Source: Bacillus benzoevorans (GTDB taxonomy: Bacteria > Bacillota > Bacilli > Bacillales > Cytobacillaceae). From it: a stretch of 64,000 nucleotides of DNA. A model generated the notes under the pieces. That model made no database searches and was not told the DNA's origin. It was given only the letters and a program-made list of their open reading frames with translations. Within the stretch, counting starts at the first letter, position 1. Each line of letters opens with the position of its first letter. The position numbers and the translations under genes are program-made. Where the stretch lies: contig NZ_JACHGK010000002.1 in assembly GCF_014207535.1 (NCBI RefSeq), positions 248,001-312,000 of the forward strand. Direction: 5' to 3'. This document shows, in pieces, positions 34,559-43,391 of this stretch.

Positions 34559-34909
34559 TACCTACTATCTAAAAATTTGACACTTAGCACTTTCTATCTT
34601 TCACAATATGTCAATTTCCAATTATTATCGTAAACCAAAAAAACTGCCTTGTAATCATCCAATTGGATTGTCCTTATATCATCCACATTCACAGATAGAA
34701 TAATTGGATGATAGTATCATGGCCATCACAAGATTAAACATTTATGCATTTTTGAATAAACCACTTCTCTTTAACACCGAACTACTGTATAAGGAGTCAT
34801 GATTGGGGTGAAATTTATGGTGTTCCTCGTTTTTACATGGGCAAGAGAAAATAGTACATTGACTATTTTAAAGGAGGTTCAAGTCCTAAAATATGGACAT
34901 CACAACTCA
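34559..34909. promoter_or_regulatory. Operator-rich upstream region of the DMT-YczE operon
   Basis: 351 non-coding bases. ATCCAATTGGAT at 34657-34668 is a perfect 12-bp palindrome, and AATTGGAT returns at 34702-34709. The same octamer in the same family stands twice before the CynX-like gene. A plus-strand frame at 34799-35041 overlaps the next gene and is not called. Confidence 0.5.
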
Positions 34910-35257
34910 CTATTTCTCCCAAAGCTCAACCAATCTGCCATCAGGATCTTCAATCCATATAAACTTTCCAAATTCGCAAACCTCTTTTTCCTTAACAAGA
35001 GGTACGCCAATTTGTTCAAGATGCCTAATAGTCTCGTCTAGATTATGTACTTGAAAATTTAACATCACTTGTTGTTCTAATGGAAAATAACTATCATCCT
35101 CGGTAAAGAAAGAAAAGATAGTCTCATTTCCTGATTGGGGTTTAATCACAGTCCCATTCCAATTTTCTATTTCAATCTTCAACACTTTACCGTACCATTT
35201 TTTTATAACATCAAGATTCTTCGTTCTCCAAAATATCCCGCCGAAACCTTTTATCAT
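34910..35257 (-). CDS. VOC family protein
   Basis: A 115-residue glyoxalase-fold protein: GGIFWRTKNLDVIKKWYGKVL at the start, PLEQQVMLNFQVHNLDETIRHL in the second half and IWIEDPDGRLVELWE with the terminal metal-binding Glu. It resembles the bleomycin-resistance/PhnB-like branch. The ATG at 35257 follows AGGTG; the frame continues four codons upstream. Substrate unknown; monocistronic as far as can be seen. Confidence 0.85.
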   Translation of the reverse strand: MIKGFGGIFWRTKNLDVIKKWYGKVLKIEIENWNGTVIKPQSGNETIFSFFTEDDSYFPLEQQVMLNFQVHNLDETIRHLEQIGVPLVKEKEVCEFGKFIWIEDPDGRLVELWEK

Positions 35258-35440
35258 CGTAACTAACACCTGTCTTTCATGAATTTTTTGTTTTTCGATC
35301 TTGCCCCATCAATAATGATTTCTACCCCTCTATTAATTTAAACTCCAAAGTGGATAATATATTTCTTTTCTTCTATGCATAGTCATCCCCCTCTCATAAT
35401 GAATCACTTTGTTCAACTAACTGCCTCGGCGAGAAGATAC

Positions 35441-35472
35441 AACAACGATCATGCTTTTACATGGTCGTTGTT
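35441..35472. other. Orphan 13-bp hairpin in a 322-base gap
   Basis: AACAACGATCATG/CATGGTCGTTGTT pairs over 13 bp with a single T-G wobble but no T run. It lies between two same-strand genes and is additional to the terminator at 35542-35570. A 15-codon frame with a good ribosome site (35333-35380, minus) is the only other item in the gap 35258-35579. Confidence 0.4.
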
Positions 35473-35541
35473 CATTAATTCACCTTTTCTAATGTTCGAT
35501 GTAAAAAGGCCGGGAAGTGTTTACATAAAAATAATTCCATT

Positions 35542-35570
35542 TAAAAACGCCTGAAAAATCAGGCGCTTTT
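35542..35570 (-). terminator. Intrinsic terminator of the UreH-like gene
   Basis: CGCCTGA/TCAGGCG stem with A5 and T4 flanks. Confidence 0.82.
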
Positions 35571-35579
35571 ATATAAATA

Positions 35580-36296
35580 CTACTGTATCCAAATTTTAAA
35601 TAAACCCTCTGTGACTCCTAAGTTGTACATATAATAAATTCCAAACACTGTACTAATTACTCCAGTAATTTGTGTAAGCGTTTTATTCAAACCGAGATTT
35701 TTAGCACTAAAAACAAATGGAATCCCAATAATTGTAGTAAAGAAAAGCATACCAATGACCGTCCCCGCACCAAATATAAGGATATAAACAGCTCCTTCCC
35801 AAGCGCTATTTACTGTACTCATAGTTAATAGAACCATAGCTCCACTTCCTGCCAGGCCGTGAACGAAGCCAATCAACATGGATTTTAAATATGAAACGTT
35901 TTTATGTTGGTGATGATGATTGTGTTTTCCTTCATGTTCATGAGAATGAACATGCTTATGTTCTTCCCCATCATGTTCATGCTGATGTAAATGGATATTT
36001 TTGAGAGAAAGGATCGTTGTAATACCAAGATAAACAAGCATTATTCCCACTAAAAATTCTAAGGACATAGCCCATATCTCTGGTATTTCACCTTTCATAA
36101 ATATAAGAATAATACCGACAATAAATAATGTTGCAGTATGACCAATACCCCAAAACACTCCAGCTAACGAGGAACGTAATAACTTTTTGCTTTGGCTGGC
36201 AATAGTAGATACAGCAATTACATGGTCTGGCTCAATTGCATGTTTGATTCCAAGTATAAATCCTAAAGCTAAAACAGATAAAAAACTTATTTCCAT
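35580..36296 (-). CDS. UreH-like nickel/cobalt permease
   Basis: A 238-residue membrane protein with about six helices. The NiCoT signature H-x4-D-H is in helix 1 (H19, D24, H25 in GIKHAIEPDHV). A cytosolic or external loop at residues 102-131 contains 14 histidines, a metal-catching feature. Helix 2 has GIGHTATLFIVG. The UreH branch of bacilli supplies nickel to urease, but no urease genes are here. GGGAGG precedes the ATG at 36296. A cobalt role is also possible and would suit the corrinoid pair at the right end of the window. Confidence 0.85.
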   Translation of the reverse strand: MEISFLSVLALGFILGIKHAIEPDHVIAVSTIASQSKKLLRSSLAGVFWGIGHTATLFIVGIILIFMKGEIPEIWAMSLEFLVGIMLVYLGITTILSLKNIHLHQHEHDGEEHKHVHSHEHEGKHNHHHQHKNVSYLKSMLIGFVHGLAGSGAMVLLTMSTVNSAWEGAVYILIFGAGTVIGMLFFTTIIGIPFVFSAKNLGLNKTLTQITGVISTVFGIYYMYNLGVTEGLFKIWIQ

Positions 36297-36466
36297 TAAA
36301 ATACCTCCCATAGTAACCTAAAATACATTTATGACTATACTTTGAAGTGTATTTTTCTCTACCACATTTTAACACGTTTTATCAGTCTTATCTCCTGGTT
36401 TTTTCTAAAGAAATAGTTCATTTAAAACTGACACTCTTTTCTAACTATAATTCTATTGCACTGCAT

Positions 36467-36664
36467 TTAATTACGGTCTATTGATTGCTTGGACTGTTTT
36501 GTTTTGCACCGTTTTGCCATATTTTTTATAAGAAATAATCCGGTAATGAGAGCTAGTAAGTTTAGCGAATCGCCGAAATGAATGGATAGGCGAAAGTTGT
36601 TATATATATTTACCTTATTCTTATTGTCATTTCCATTTTTTGATTCTTTTTCCTTATTAATCAA
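36467..36664 (-). CDS. Hypothetical small membrane protein
   Basis: 65 residues: a Lys/Asn-rich N-terminus, one hydrophobic segment (about LNLLALITGLFLI) and a basic C-terminus. It starts at TTG with TAGGAGTG 8 bases before it. Not recognised; the weak start leaves doubt that it is a gene. Confidence 0.35.
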   Translation of the reverse strand: MINKEKESKNGNDNKNKVNIYNNFRLSIHFGDSLNLLALITGLFLIKNMAKRCKTKQSKQSIDRN

Positions 36665-36758
36665 AAGTGTTCACTCCTATTTCTTATCTGATATCGAAGT
36701 ATATGGTGAATTCCGCCAAAAAAGAATGGTTTGGGGAATATTAATAGGCGAACAATAA

Positions 36759-37163
36759 TCAGATACTGTTCACCTCTAAAAAGCGGGTTCGTATACTATC
36801 AGGCGGTATAGGACAACTGTCCTTTTTGCTAAACCATCTGTATCGGTTCTTAGCTGCAAAATCATATACTGCATCTCGGATTGGATTTGGGATACAGCGA
36901 AAGAAGTAAAGGAAGTTCCATCCACTACACAAATGACGGCAAATTCTTAATGCAGCAGTAGATTTAATATAGGCCTTCCCGTTTTCAATTAGCACTAGGC
37001 TGTCTATATCTTCCGGCACACCATACTGCTTGAGTAATTCCTGGCCTGCTTCACTTTGCTGAGAAGCAAAATAAAATAATTCCTGGGAATCTCTTTTGAT
37101 AATGAACTGTACGCTTGAATGACAAAAATGACAGTCTCCGTCAAATAATACAATAGGGTTCAT
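36759..37163 (-). CDS. DCC-family thiol-disulfide oxidoreductase (YuxK-like)
   Basis: A 134-residue DUF393/DCC protein with the family hallmark FDGDCHFCHSSVQFIIKRD at residues 6-24 and the CRHLCSGWNFLYFF segment later. The CxxC is predicted to be redox-active. Relatives are small oxidoreductases or membrane-adjacent proteins with no fixed pathway. The ATG at 37163 follows AAAGGCGGTG; a GTG at 37172 is inside the ribosome site. A degenerate GCGAACA hairpin overlaps the last codons. Confidence 0.85.
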   Translation of the reverse strand: MNPIVLFDGDCHFCHSSVQFIIKRDSQELFYFASQQSEAGQELLKQYGVPEDIDSLVLIENGKAYIKSTAALRICRHLCSGWNFLYFFRCIPNPIRDAVYDFAAKNRYRWFSKKDSCPIPPDSIRTRFLEVNSI

Positions 37164-37424
37164 CCACGACACCGCCTTTCTTTACGACCACATTTAAATA
37201 CCTATTTTGTATTCATATGATTCTCTCTACAATTATCTGAGCAAAATATTATGCATCCCCATCTCCGCCTGCTCATAGTTGGTTATATATATTGCATACA
37301 CATCTTTCTATAGATAACAGGATTTCTGCAAATAAACTGCGATTATTCTATTAATATTGAACTCTTATCAATAACGTAATGATATAATAAAATTTAACTA
37401 TACCAGATTTTAGGAGGGGAAGTT

Positions 37425-38762
37425 TTGCGAGCAATTTTTAAAATAGTTATTTTTTCTTTGCTCTTTTGCCTGGCTGTACCAATAACAGGTCTGGCAGCAG
37501 GAAAATTCGGCGATGTATCTATGGGTTACACATTCTATGAAGAAATTGAATTTCTCGCCTCCAAACAGATTATTTCAGGATATGAAAAAGGAATGTTCAA
37601 GCCGTATGATCCCGTTACACGTGCCGAAGCAGCGATTATGATTGGTCGTGCTCTCGAGTTAAACGGTGAAGCCAAGAATACGAAGTTTCGTGATGTAACC
37701 GCACAAGTAACAGGTTCCGGGTATATTGCTGCGGCTGTTGAAAAAGGGATTATTAGCGGATACTCTGACGGTACCTATCGGCCTCATGATCGTGTTTCAC
37801 GTGCCGAAATGGCGATTTTGTTAAACAAAGCATTTAGATTAGAGGCTACCACTCTGGCCAACCCATTTATCGATATTTCAGCAAATATGGCATCCTATCA
37901 ATCTATCTTAAATGCTTATGCTTCCGGAATTGCTACTGGATTTTCAGATGGTACATATCGCCCGGAGGTTATCGTTACCCGCGGGCAATTTTCCGCATTT
38001 TTAGCCCGTTCCGTAGAACCTTCATTCAGAGGCAATCCAGCCTTTGCCATTGAATCGATCTCAGGATGGAATCCCGAAACTTCGGCAGCGGAGGTTGATA
38101 TTGACCATACTTGGGACATCAAATTTAATGATGAAGTGGACTTTCATTATAAAAACTTGGAAAATATTTATATTGTACGTGAAAGTGATAATAAGAAAAT
38201 AGAAGCCTGGCCAACTGTCGATAATAATGATTTTAAAACAGTTAAAGTTCGTTTATATGGTTTATTTGATTTTGATGAGACTTATTATTTAGTGATCGAT
38301 AAGGATGTCAACTCAAAGATAGGAAATCCTTTAACAGAGTCTTTTAAAATTAAATTTCATACAAGGAAACCTGAGTTTACCACAATGACAAGCGAGCAGG
38401 ATGGTTTAAAATATGAAATTATACTAGATCAAACAGAGAAAAGAGTATATACAAAGCTCAAAGTCTCCAATACAAGCAATAAAGCCATTACGGTATATGG
38501 TGGTGGATGTGAACGTTCAGGAATTTCGGCATATCTAGCAGCTGAAACTGAAACAGGACTAACTAAAATAGGCAGTCAGTGGAAGGCTGCAGTACAATGT
38601 CCGGCAGATGTTTTCGAGTTCACCTTTAAACCTGGTGCAACTTTGGAAGATAAGAAACTGTTATATTTTCCAGCGCAGCCTGTCAACGGCGATATTAATT
38701 TAATTGTCAGACTGCAAAATGAAACACATCAAACAAAGTTCAAATTAAGCAAGGAGAAATAA
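37425..38762 (+). CDS. SLH-domain surface protein with BsuPI-like C-terminus, paralogue 1
   Basis: A 445-residue exported protein. Residues 1-25 are a signal peptide (ITGLAA cut site). Three S-layer homology domains follow (about 26-75, 85-140, 145-200), each with an ITRAE-like motif (VTRAEAAIMIGRAL, VSRAEMAILLNKAF, VTRGQFSAFLARSV) that binds pyruvylated wall polymers. Residues 205-315 are Ig-like (bacterial Big_5/SbsA type), and 320-445 resemble the intracellular proteinase inhibitor BsuPI. AGGAGGGG precedes a TTG start. The paralogue at 51782 has the same layout and start codon. Confidence 0.82.
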   Translation: MRAIFKIVIFSLLFCLAVPITGLAAGKFGDVSMGYTFYEEIEFLASKQIISGYEKGMFKPYDPVTRAEAAIMIGRALELNGEAKNTKFRDVTAQVTGSGYIAAAVEKGIISGYSDGTYRPHDRVSRAEMAILLNKAFRLEATTLANPFIDISANMASYQSILNAYASGIATGFSDGTYRPEVIVTRGQFSAFLARSVEPSFRGNPAFAIESISGWNPETSAAEVDIDHTWDIKFNDEVDFHYKNLENIYIVRESDNKKIEAWPTVDNNDFKTVKVRLYGLFDFDETYYLVIDKDVNSKIGNPLTESFKIKFHTRKPEFTTMTSEQDGLKYEIILDQTEKRVYTKLKVSNTSNKAITVYGGGCERSGISAYLAAETETGLTKIGSQWKAAVQCPADVFEFTFKPGATLEDKKLLYFPAQPVNGDINLIVRLQNETHQTKFKLSKEK

Positions 38763-38772
38763 TATTGAATGG

Positions 38773-38807
38773 GAACAACCCCAAGCTTCATTAGCTTGGA
38801 GTTGTTC
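38773..38807. terminator. Bidirectional terminator
   Basis: Long stem GAACAACcCCAAGCT/AGCTTGGaGTTGTTC between convergent genes. Confidence 0.85.
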
Positions 38808-38819
38808 TGGTATTATCAA

Positions 38820-39707
38820 TTATTTAATCGACGCTTCATAAATTCCCTTAATGGCTTCAGACAGCTTTGTATTAAATTCTGCATCTGTTTGCTCAGCCGT
38901 TAACCCTTCTGTTAAAGCGCGTGAGAAACTAGCGATTACGCCATGATTACGTGCCAGCTTTTCATTGGCTTCGGTCCGACTGTAGCCGCCTGATAGCGCC
39001 ACAACCCGTACAACATGCGGATCAGCCAATAATTCACGATAGAAATTATTTTCTGTAGGTAAAGAGAGCTTAAACATGACTTTTACATTTTGGTCAAGAA
39101 CAGCGAGTTGAAGCAATAGCTCATCCTTTAACATTCTTTCTGATACAGCCTTATCGGCACTATGAATATCGACTTCCGGTTCAATAATTGGAATCAGCCC
39201 TGCCGCTGCAATTTGCTTTGCGATGTCAAACTGCTGCTGCACCACTTTCTTGATCCCGTACGGTTTAGCTTCCTTAATTACAGAGCGCATTTTTGTGCCA
39301 AAGATGTTCCGTTCAGTTGCTCTTTTCAGCAGTGAATCTAAATCATTCATCGGCTTCATCACTTGAACACCTTCTGAAAGGGGCGCCAGTCCTTTGTCGA
39401 CTTTCAAAAATGGCACAATGCCTTTCTTCTCCCAGAGATAATCAGCTGTATATTGCCCATCAATGATTCGATCCATTGTATTTTCAAACAAGATCGCACC
39501 CAGCACATATCGGGAATCAAAAGCGGGACTTTTGATAATACGCTTTCTCATTTCGTGAACTAATGTAAACATTTCTTGATCATTGGAGTAACGGTCCTCG
39601 CTAATGCCATACAATTTCAATGCCTTGGGAGTACTGCCGCCGCTTTGGTCTAAAGCTGCGATAAAGCCTTTCCCTGTTTGGATACGTTCAAATTGCTTGT
39701 CATTCAT
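38820..39707 (-). CDS. fda: Fructose-bisphosphate aldolase class I
   Basis: A 295-residue Schiff-base aldolase, which splits fructose 1,6-bisphosphate without metal. Family segments are [21 protein letters not shown] at the start, [14 protein letters not shown], the catalytic-Lys strand VMFKLSLP (about 215-222) and [18 protein letters not shown]. It resembles the short bacterial class I type of staphylococci rather than the class II FbaA used by most bacilli, so it probably supplements that enzyme. AAAGGAGGA precedes the ATG at 39707; an upstream start lacks support. Confidence 0.9.
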   Translation of the reverse strand: MNDKQFERIQTGKGFIAALDQSGGSTPKALKLYGISEDRYSNDQEMFTLVHEMRKRIIKSPAFDSRYVLGAILFENTMDRIIDGQYTADYLWEKKGIVPFLKVDKGLAPLSEGVQVMKPMNDLDSLLKRATERNIFGTKMRSVIKEAKPYGIKKVVQQQFDIAKQIAAAGLIPIIEPEVDIHSADKAVSERMLKDELLLQLAVLDQNVKVMFKLSLPTENNFYRELLADPHVVRVVALSGGYSRTEANEKLARNHGVIASFSRALTEGLTAEQTDAEFNTKLSEAIKGIYEASIK

Positions 39708-39906
39708 GAAAATCCTCCTTTTGCCCAATGGAATTATGTACCTGCTTTATTATATCACTTCTACCTGAAGCACATGCACGAATGTTTTGGGTAATAAGGC
39801 TCCAGTGTCGATGAAAGTGCAAAAATTTTGCTTTTTTGAGGAATTTATTATATATAAAATTAAAGGTATTATTATTTTAGAAATATAATTTGGAGGAAAT
39901 TAAATC

Positions 39907-40068
39907 ATGACCGTAGCTGAACTTATTAGAAAATTACAGAAATTAGATATTCAAGATGCACAAATTGTGCTGAATGATTCATCAGGTGAACGTTTAGATA
40001 TAGAGGATATTGAAAGTGTTTTAGGTTTCTATTATGTCATTCAACCTGTTTCAACAAAGGGGAACTAG
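39907..40068 (+). CDS. Small acidic protein, 53 aa
   Basis: A short ORF with an excellent TTTGGAGGA ribosome site 8 bases before the ATG. The product begins MTVAELIRKLQKLDIQDAQI and ends in TKGN. One predicted helix is followed by a beta hairpin, and the composition is gene-like. It is isolated and closed by a terminator at 40105-40149. Function unknown. Confidence 0.7.
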   Translation: MTVAELIRKLQKLDIQDAQIVLNDSSGERLDIEDIESVLGFYYVIQPVSTKGN

Positions 40069-40104
40069 GTGATAAACTGATATTTCTAAGAAGCTGTCTC
40101 TTCG

Positions 40105-40149
40105 AAAAAGGCTTGAAGAAAACATGGTCCGTTTACTTCAAGCTTTTTT
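40105..40149 (+). terminator. Intrinsic terminator of the 53-aa gene
   Basis: AAAAAG-CTTGAAG/CTTCAAG-CTTTTT arms with a one-base bulge, then T run. Confidence 0.75.
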
Positions 40150-40196
40150 CTACGCACAGCCTTAGCAATACGTTATAGAAGGATACGAACCGTTTC

Positions 40197-41159
40197 TTAA
40201 TGCAACATATTTCCGATACGGCTCTGTTCTTTTTGTGCCGTGGAAATCATTTCATCAAACAGTTCCTGAACAGTAGGAATATCGTTGATCAATCCGATTA
40301 CCTGCCCAGCCCAGCCAAAGCCTTCTGCTTCATTGCCATCATAAATATAGCGGCAATTCGCTTTACCGCTAATCAAATCCTGCAGGTCTTCATAAACCTC
40401 ACCTTCTTTTTCCCGTTCAATAATATTCAAAGTATAGTCGGTTTTCAGTACCCGTCCAGGAGAACCTAATGTTCTTTTAATAATCACGGTATCTGTTTCT
40501 TTTCCCTCAAGGAGCGCATGCTTATACTTCTCATTAGCATGAACGCATTCCTGAGTTGCAATAAAGCGGGTCCCCATTTCAATCCCTTCTGCACCGAGTG
40601 CGAAAGCTGCTAGTAATCCACGTCCATCGCCAATCCCGCCGCTCGCAATAACGGGAATCGATACAGAATCTACGACACGAGGAATGAGAACTATGGTCCC
40701 AATATCGTCACGACCTAAGTGCCCGCCGCCTTCCTGTCCCACGGCCATAACCGCGTCAGCACCCAGTTCTTCAGCTTTCATCGCTTGCCTTACCCCCGAA
40801 ACAAGGACAAGTGTACGAATATTTTCTCCTTTAATTCGATCAAAAACAGGCTGCGGGTTCGCTCCTGTGATCGAAATAGCGTGTACTTTTTCCTCAATGG
40901 CCACTTCAAGCAATTCCTGGTACTTGCCATCGTGCCTGGCAATGGCAAAGTTTACACCAAATGGCTTATCAGTTAGGGACCGTACTTTACGAATTTCATC
41001 GCGCAGTTTTTCAGGGGTACCTAGTGTTGCCGCTGTAATTTGACCAAGTCCTCCTGCATTCGAAACAGCTGCCGCCAGTTCAGCGTAAGCAAGGTAAGCC
41101 AGTCCCCCCTGTATAATTGGATATTGTATGCCAAAAATCTCTGTTACTCGTGTTTTCAT
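40197..41159 (-). CDS. Nitronate monooxygenase-like flavoprotein
   Basis: A 320-residue TIM-barrel FMN protein of the 2-nitropropane dioxygenase/FabK superfamily. It opens TEIFGIQYPIIQGGLAYLAYAELA, has VNFAIAR, AVGQEGGGHLGRDDIG around residue 140 and VIASGGIGDGRGLLAAFALGAEGIEMGTRFI near 170-200, all FMN or phosphate-binding segments. It may detoxify propionate-3-nitronate or act as an enoyl-reductase-like enzyme; the His in GGGHLGRDD fits the nitronate type. AAGGGATG-like weak ribosome site. Divergent from the YoaK-like gene. Confidence 0.87.
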   Translation of the reverse strand: MKTRVTEIFGIQYPIIQGGLAYLAYAELAAAVSNAGGLGQITAATLGTPEKLRDEIRKVRSLTDKPFGVNFAIARHDGKYQELLEVAIEEKVHAISITGANPQPVFDRIKGENIRTLVLVSGVRQAMKAEELGADAVMAVGQEGGGHLGRDDIGTIVLIPRVVDSVSIPVIASGGIGDGRGLLAAFALGAEGIEMGTRFIATQECVHANEKYKHALLEGKETDTVIIKRTLGSPGRVLKTDYTLNIIEREKEGEVYEDLQDLISGKANCRYIYDGNEAEGFGWAGQVIGLINDIPTVQELFDEMISTAQKEQSRIGNMLH

Positions 41160-41388
41160 CCCTTTCTTCCACTCCTTTCAAAATCATCCTATAAAGTTAC
41201 ATATTCGACAGGAATATGGTAAAAACCTGTATTTTTTTAAAATGAGGTCTTTGTCTTCATCCTTTTACATTGGGATTTGTTTATTATTTTGCAAAAAGTC
41301 CCAAACCTTCTTGTACATAAATAATAAGGAATGCTCCCAACTTTTAAGGCAAAAAATAAAGGGGAATTTTAAGCAAGGAGAAGCTCCT

Positions 41389-42105
41389 ATGGAAAGAAAA
41401 CACAAAAATGTCATATCATTATCGTCTAACTCGGCAATCTTAGGAATGTTATTGGCTGTTGTTGGAGGTTTTTTAGATGCTTATACGTTTATCAGCCGTG
41501 ATGGAGTTTTCGCCAATGCCCAATCAGGGAACATGGTGTTATTCGCAGTGAATGCCGTCAATCAAGAATGGGACAGGGCATTGCTTTTTCTATCGCCTAT
41601 TATTGCTTTTATTGCCGGGGTTATTGTTTCAGAAGTTGTGAAAAAGCCGCGCTTACGGGAAATCCTTTACAGCTACAGGCGTTCTATTTTGATCCTTGAA
41701 TTTATTATTTTAGTCATGGTCGGAACGCTGCCGGAAAATATTCCGGACATCGTGGTGATTGTCTGCATTTCATTTGTATCCTCCCTGCAAATTTCCACCT
41801 TCAACAAAGTAGAAGATTGGGCGTATAATTCAACGATGACAACAGGAAATCTTCGCACTGCCGTACAGGCAGCCTATGCCCTTTTGATTGAACAAAAACC
41901 TGAAGCAAAAAAGCAATTGAAAGATTTTTCTCTCATAATCCTTTCTTTTTTGTTTGGCGCTTCCGCAGGCACCTTTTTTACCATTTATATAGGAAACACC
42001 TCCATATGGATTGCCGGGGGCATTATCTTTGCAGCACTAATCTTATATCACCGCGATAAAGGATATTTCCGAAAACCAATGCTGCGCAAAACCAGCAACG
42101 AATAG
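41389..42105 (+). CDS. YoaK/DUF1275-family membrane protein
   Basis: A 238-residue six-helix protein. Family markers are GMLLAVVGGFLDAYTFISRDGVFANAQSGNMV at residues 17-48 and TGNLRTAVQAAY around 145. The family is widespread and of unknown role, probably transport. AAGGAG 8 bases before the ATG at 41389 fixes the start; the open frame further upstream reaches into the neighbouring gene and is not coding. Confidence 0.85.
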   Translation: MERKHKNVISLSSNSAILGMLLAVVGGFLDAYTFISRDGVFANAQSGNMVLFAVNAVNQEWDRALLFLSPIIAFIAGVIVSEVVKKPRLREILYSYRRSILILEFIILVMVGTLPENIPDIVVIVCISFVSSLQISTFNKVEDWAYNSTMTTGNLRTAVQAAYALLIEQKPEAKKQLKDFSLIILSFLFGASAGTFFTIYIGNTSIWIAGGIIFAALILYHRDKGYFRKPMLRKTSNE

Positions 42106-42243
42106 TGAAAATCCAATTGTAACAGCTTAGTCTTTGTTTGTATAAATTTTTTCAAGAAAAATAGTTTATCTTTACTACTTTTTTAGTCCAAGAAGTTTTC
42201 TTTCACTCTCATTTAATATATTAATGAAAGAAGGTGATTCAAT

Positions 42244-42357
42244 ATGGCCTGTGGTTGTAATAAAAGAAGAGTTGTCAAAAAACCAATCACGAAACAATCC
42301 AACCAGCAAAACCCAAATGTAACACAAACGAAGCAACAAAAACCAAATGAAAAATAA
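42244..42357 (+). CDS. Small cationic peptide with CGC motif, 37 aa
   Basis: A 38-codon ORF with AAGAAGGTG 6 bases before the ATG. The product is MACGCNKRRVVKKPITKQSN followed by a Gln/Asn/Lys-rich tail; no hydrophobic segment. The ribosome site, terminator (42361-42429) and the Cys-Gly-Cys start argue that it is a real small protein. Function unknown. Confidence 0.55.
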   Translation: MACGCNKRRVVKKPITKQSNQQNPNVTQTKQQKPNEK

Positions 42358-42360
42358 TAA

Positions 42361-42429
42361 AAAAACCGTTTCTCTCGCTTCATAAAAGACGAAGTTCAAG
42401 AAGTAACCGCAGAGTAACGGTTTCTTTTT
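42361..42429 (+). terminator. Terminator of the 37-aa gene
   Basis: AAACCGTT/AACGGTTT outer arms around a long loop, then TTTTTG. Confidence 0.6.
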
Positions 42430-42594
42430 GTCAAAGGATTCACTACCGGAAACGGACTCGCATTATGTACTCAGTATACCTTTCCCCATTAAAAAAACTT
42501 ATTCTACAATAAAAACGTATTTCCTTACTGGACGCAGGATGGTGAATGGTTCATACATATTTAGTGTCGTGAAAAAAGTTTGTTAAAAATTAGG

Positions 42595-42620
42595 GAAACG
42601 CAAGACCGTCCCCATGTTTC
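42595..42620. repeat. REP-like palindromic remnant
   Basis: GAAAC..GACCGTCCCCAT..GTTTC resembles the GAAAC-GGGACGG-type repeats that accompany IS200-like (RAYT) transposases in bacilli and clostridia, a resemblance recalled from memory. It is an isolated copy within the gap 42358-42683, which is otherwise featureless. Confidence 0.4.
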
Positions 42621-42683
42621 TTTGAAATTATGAAAAAAAAGTGTTTTAATAGTAATAAACAAATAAAGATAAGGAAAGTGACA

Positions 42684-43328
42684 ATGTTCGAAGAATTGAA
42701 AGATATTATTCATGGTAGAAGAAGCGTTAGAAAATATACTGATCAAAGTGTATCAAATGAAGACATTCAGGAAATTATTGATTGTGCCAGATACGCTCCA
42801 AGTGACACCAATTCACAAACGTGGTTTTTTATTGCGATCAAAAATAAGGAAAAAATAAAAGCCATTGAAGAGTTAACGTGGGCCGGAATCGAAGAAAAAG
42901 CAAAAGCGGCCGAAGAAAAAGGACTTGTAAAAGAAGCGAAATTGTTAAGAAAATCATTTGGTCCCTATGCAACAGCTTTTTCCGATGCACCTGTCTTAAT
43001 TGTGTGTCTTGCCACACCGTATGATTCAAAATTCCGGCAAAAAATATTTGATCCCATTGAGTTTACATCTAACGAAGTGTGGAAAGAGGAAGGAATTAAA
43101 TCCAGTACGCTGGCTGCACAAAATCTTATGTTAGCGGCCTATGCAAAAGGTCTTGGCACATGCCCGATGACAGGTCCTGTCATGCTTGCCGGTGATAAGC
43201 TGCGTCAGTATTTAGAAATAGACGATGATTTGATCCTCAATATGGTCATAGCCATGGGATACCCGGCAGAAACTCCAAGAAAATTGGCAAGAAAAGAATT
43301 AGAAGATATTCTCCAAATCGTTGAATAA
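42684..43328 (+). CDS. Nitroreductase-family oxidoreductase
   Basis: A 214-residue FMN protein. The FMN-phosphate motif HGRRSVRKYTDQSVSNEDIQ lies near residue 10, ARYAPSDTNSQTWFF at about 35, and the C-terminal LAAYAKGLGTCPMTGP and VIAMGYPAETPRKLARKEL at 150-205. It likely reduces quinones or nitro compounds as a dimer with NAD(P)H. AAGGAAAGTG precedes the ATG at 42684; codons upstream of it lie in the non-coding leader. It ends at a terminator shared with the ECF S-component gene. Confidence 0.9.
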   Translation: MFEELKDIIHGRRSVRKYTDQSVSNEDIQEIIDCARYAPSDTNSQTWFFIAIKNKEKIKAIEELTWAGIEEKAKAAEEKGLVKEAKLLRKSFGPYATAFSDAPVLIVCLATPYDSKFRQKIFDPIEFTSNEVWKEEGIKSSTLAAQNLMLAAYAKGLGTCPMTGPVMLAGDKLRQYLEIDDDLILNMVIAMGYPAETPRKLARKELEDILQIVE

Positions 43329-43340
43329 CACTGATACGAC

Positions 43341-43380
43341 AATAAGAGAGCCAGACATCATAGGATGCCTGGCTCTTATT
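43341..43380. terminator. Bidirectional terminator
   Basis: AATAAGAG and CTCTTATT outer arms with CCAG-CATC/GATG-CTGG inside; serves the convergent genes on both sides. Confidence 0.82.
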
Positions 43381-43391
43381 TTCATCATTGG

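Noticed and set aside
35333..35380. 15-codon minus-strand ORF with GAGGGGG ribosome site
   Set aside because: Too short to separate from chance and without any sequence pattern.
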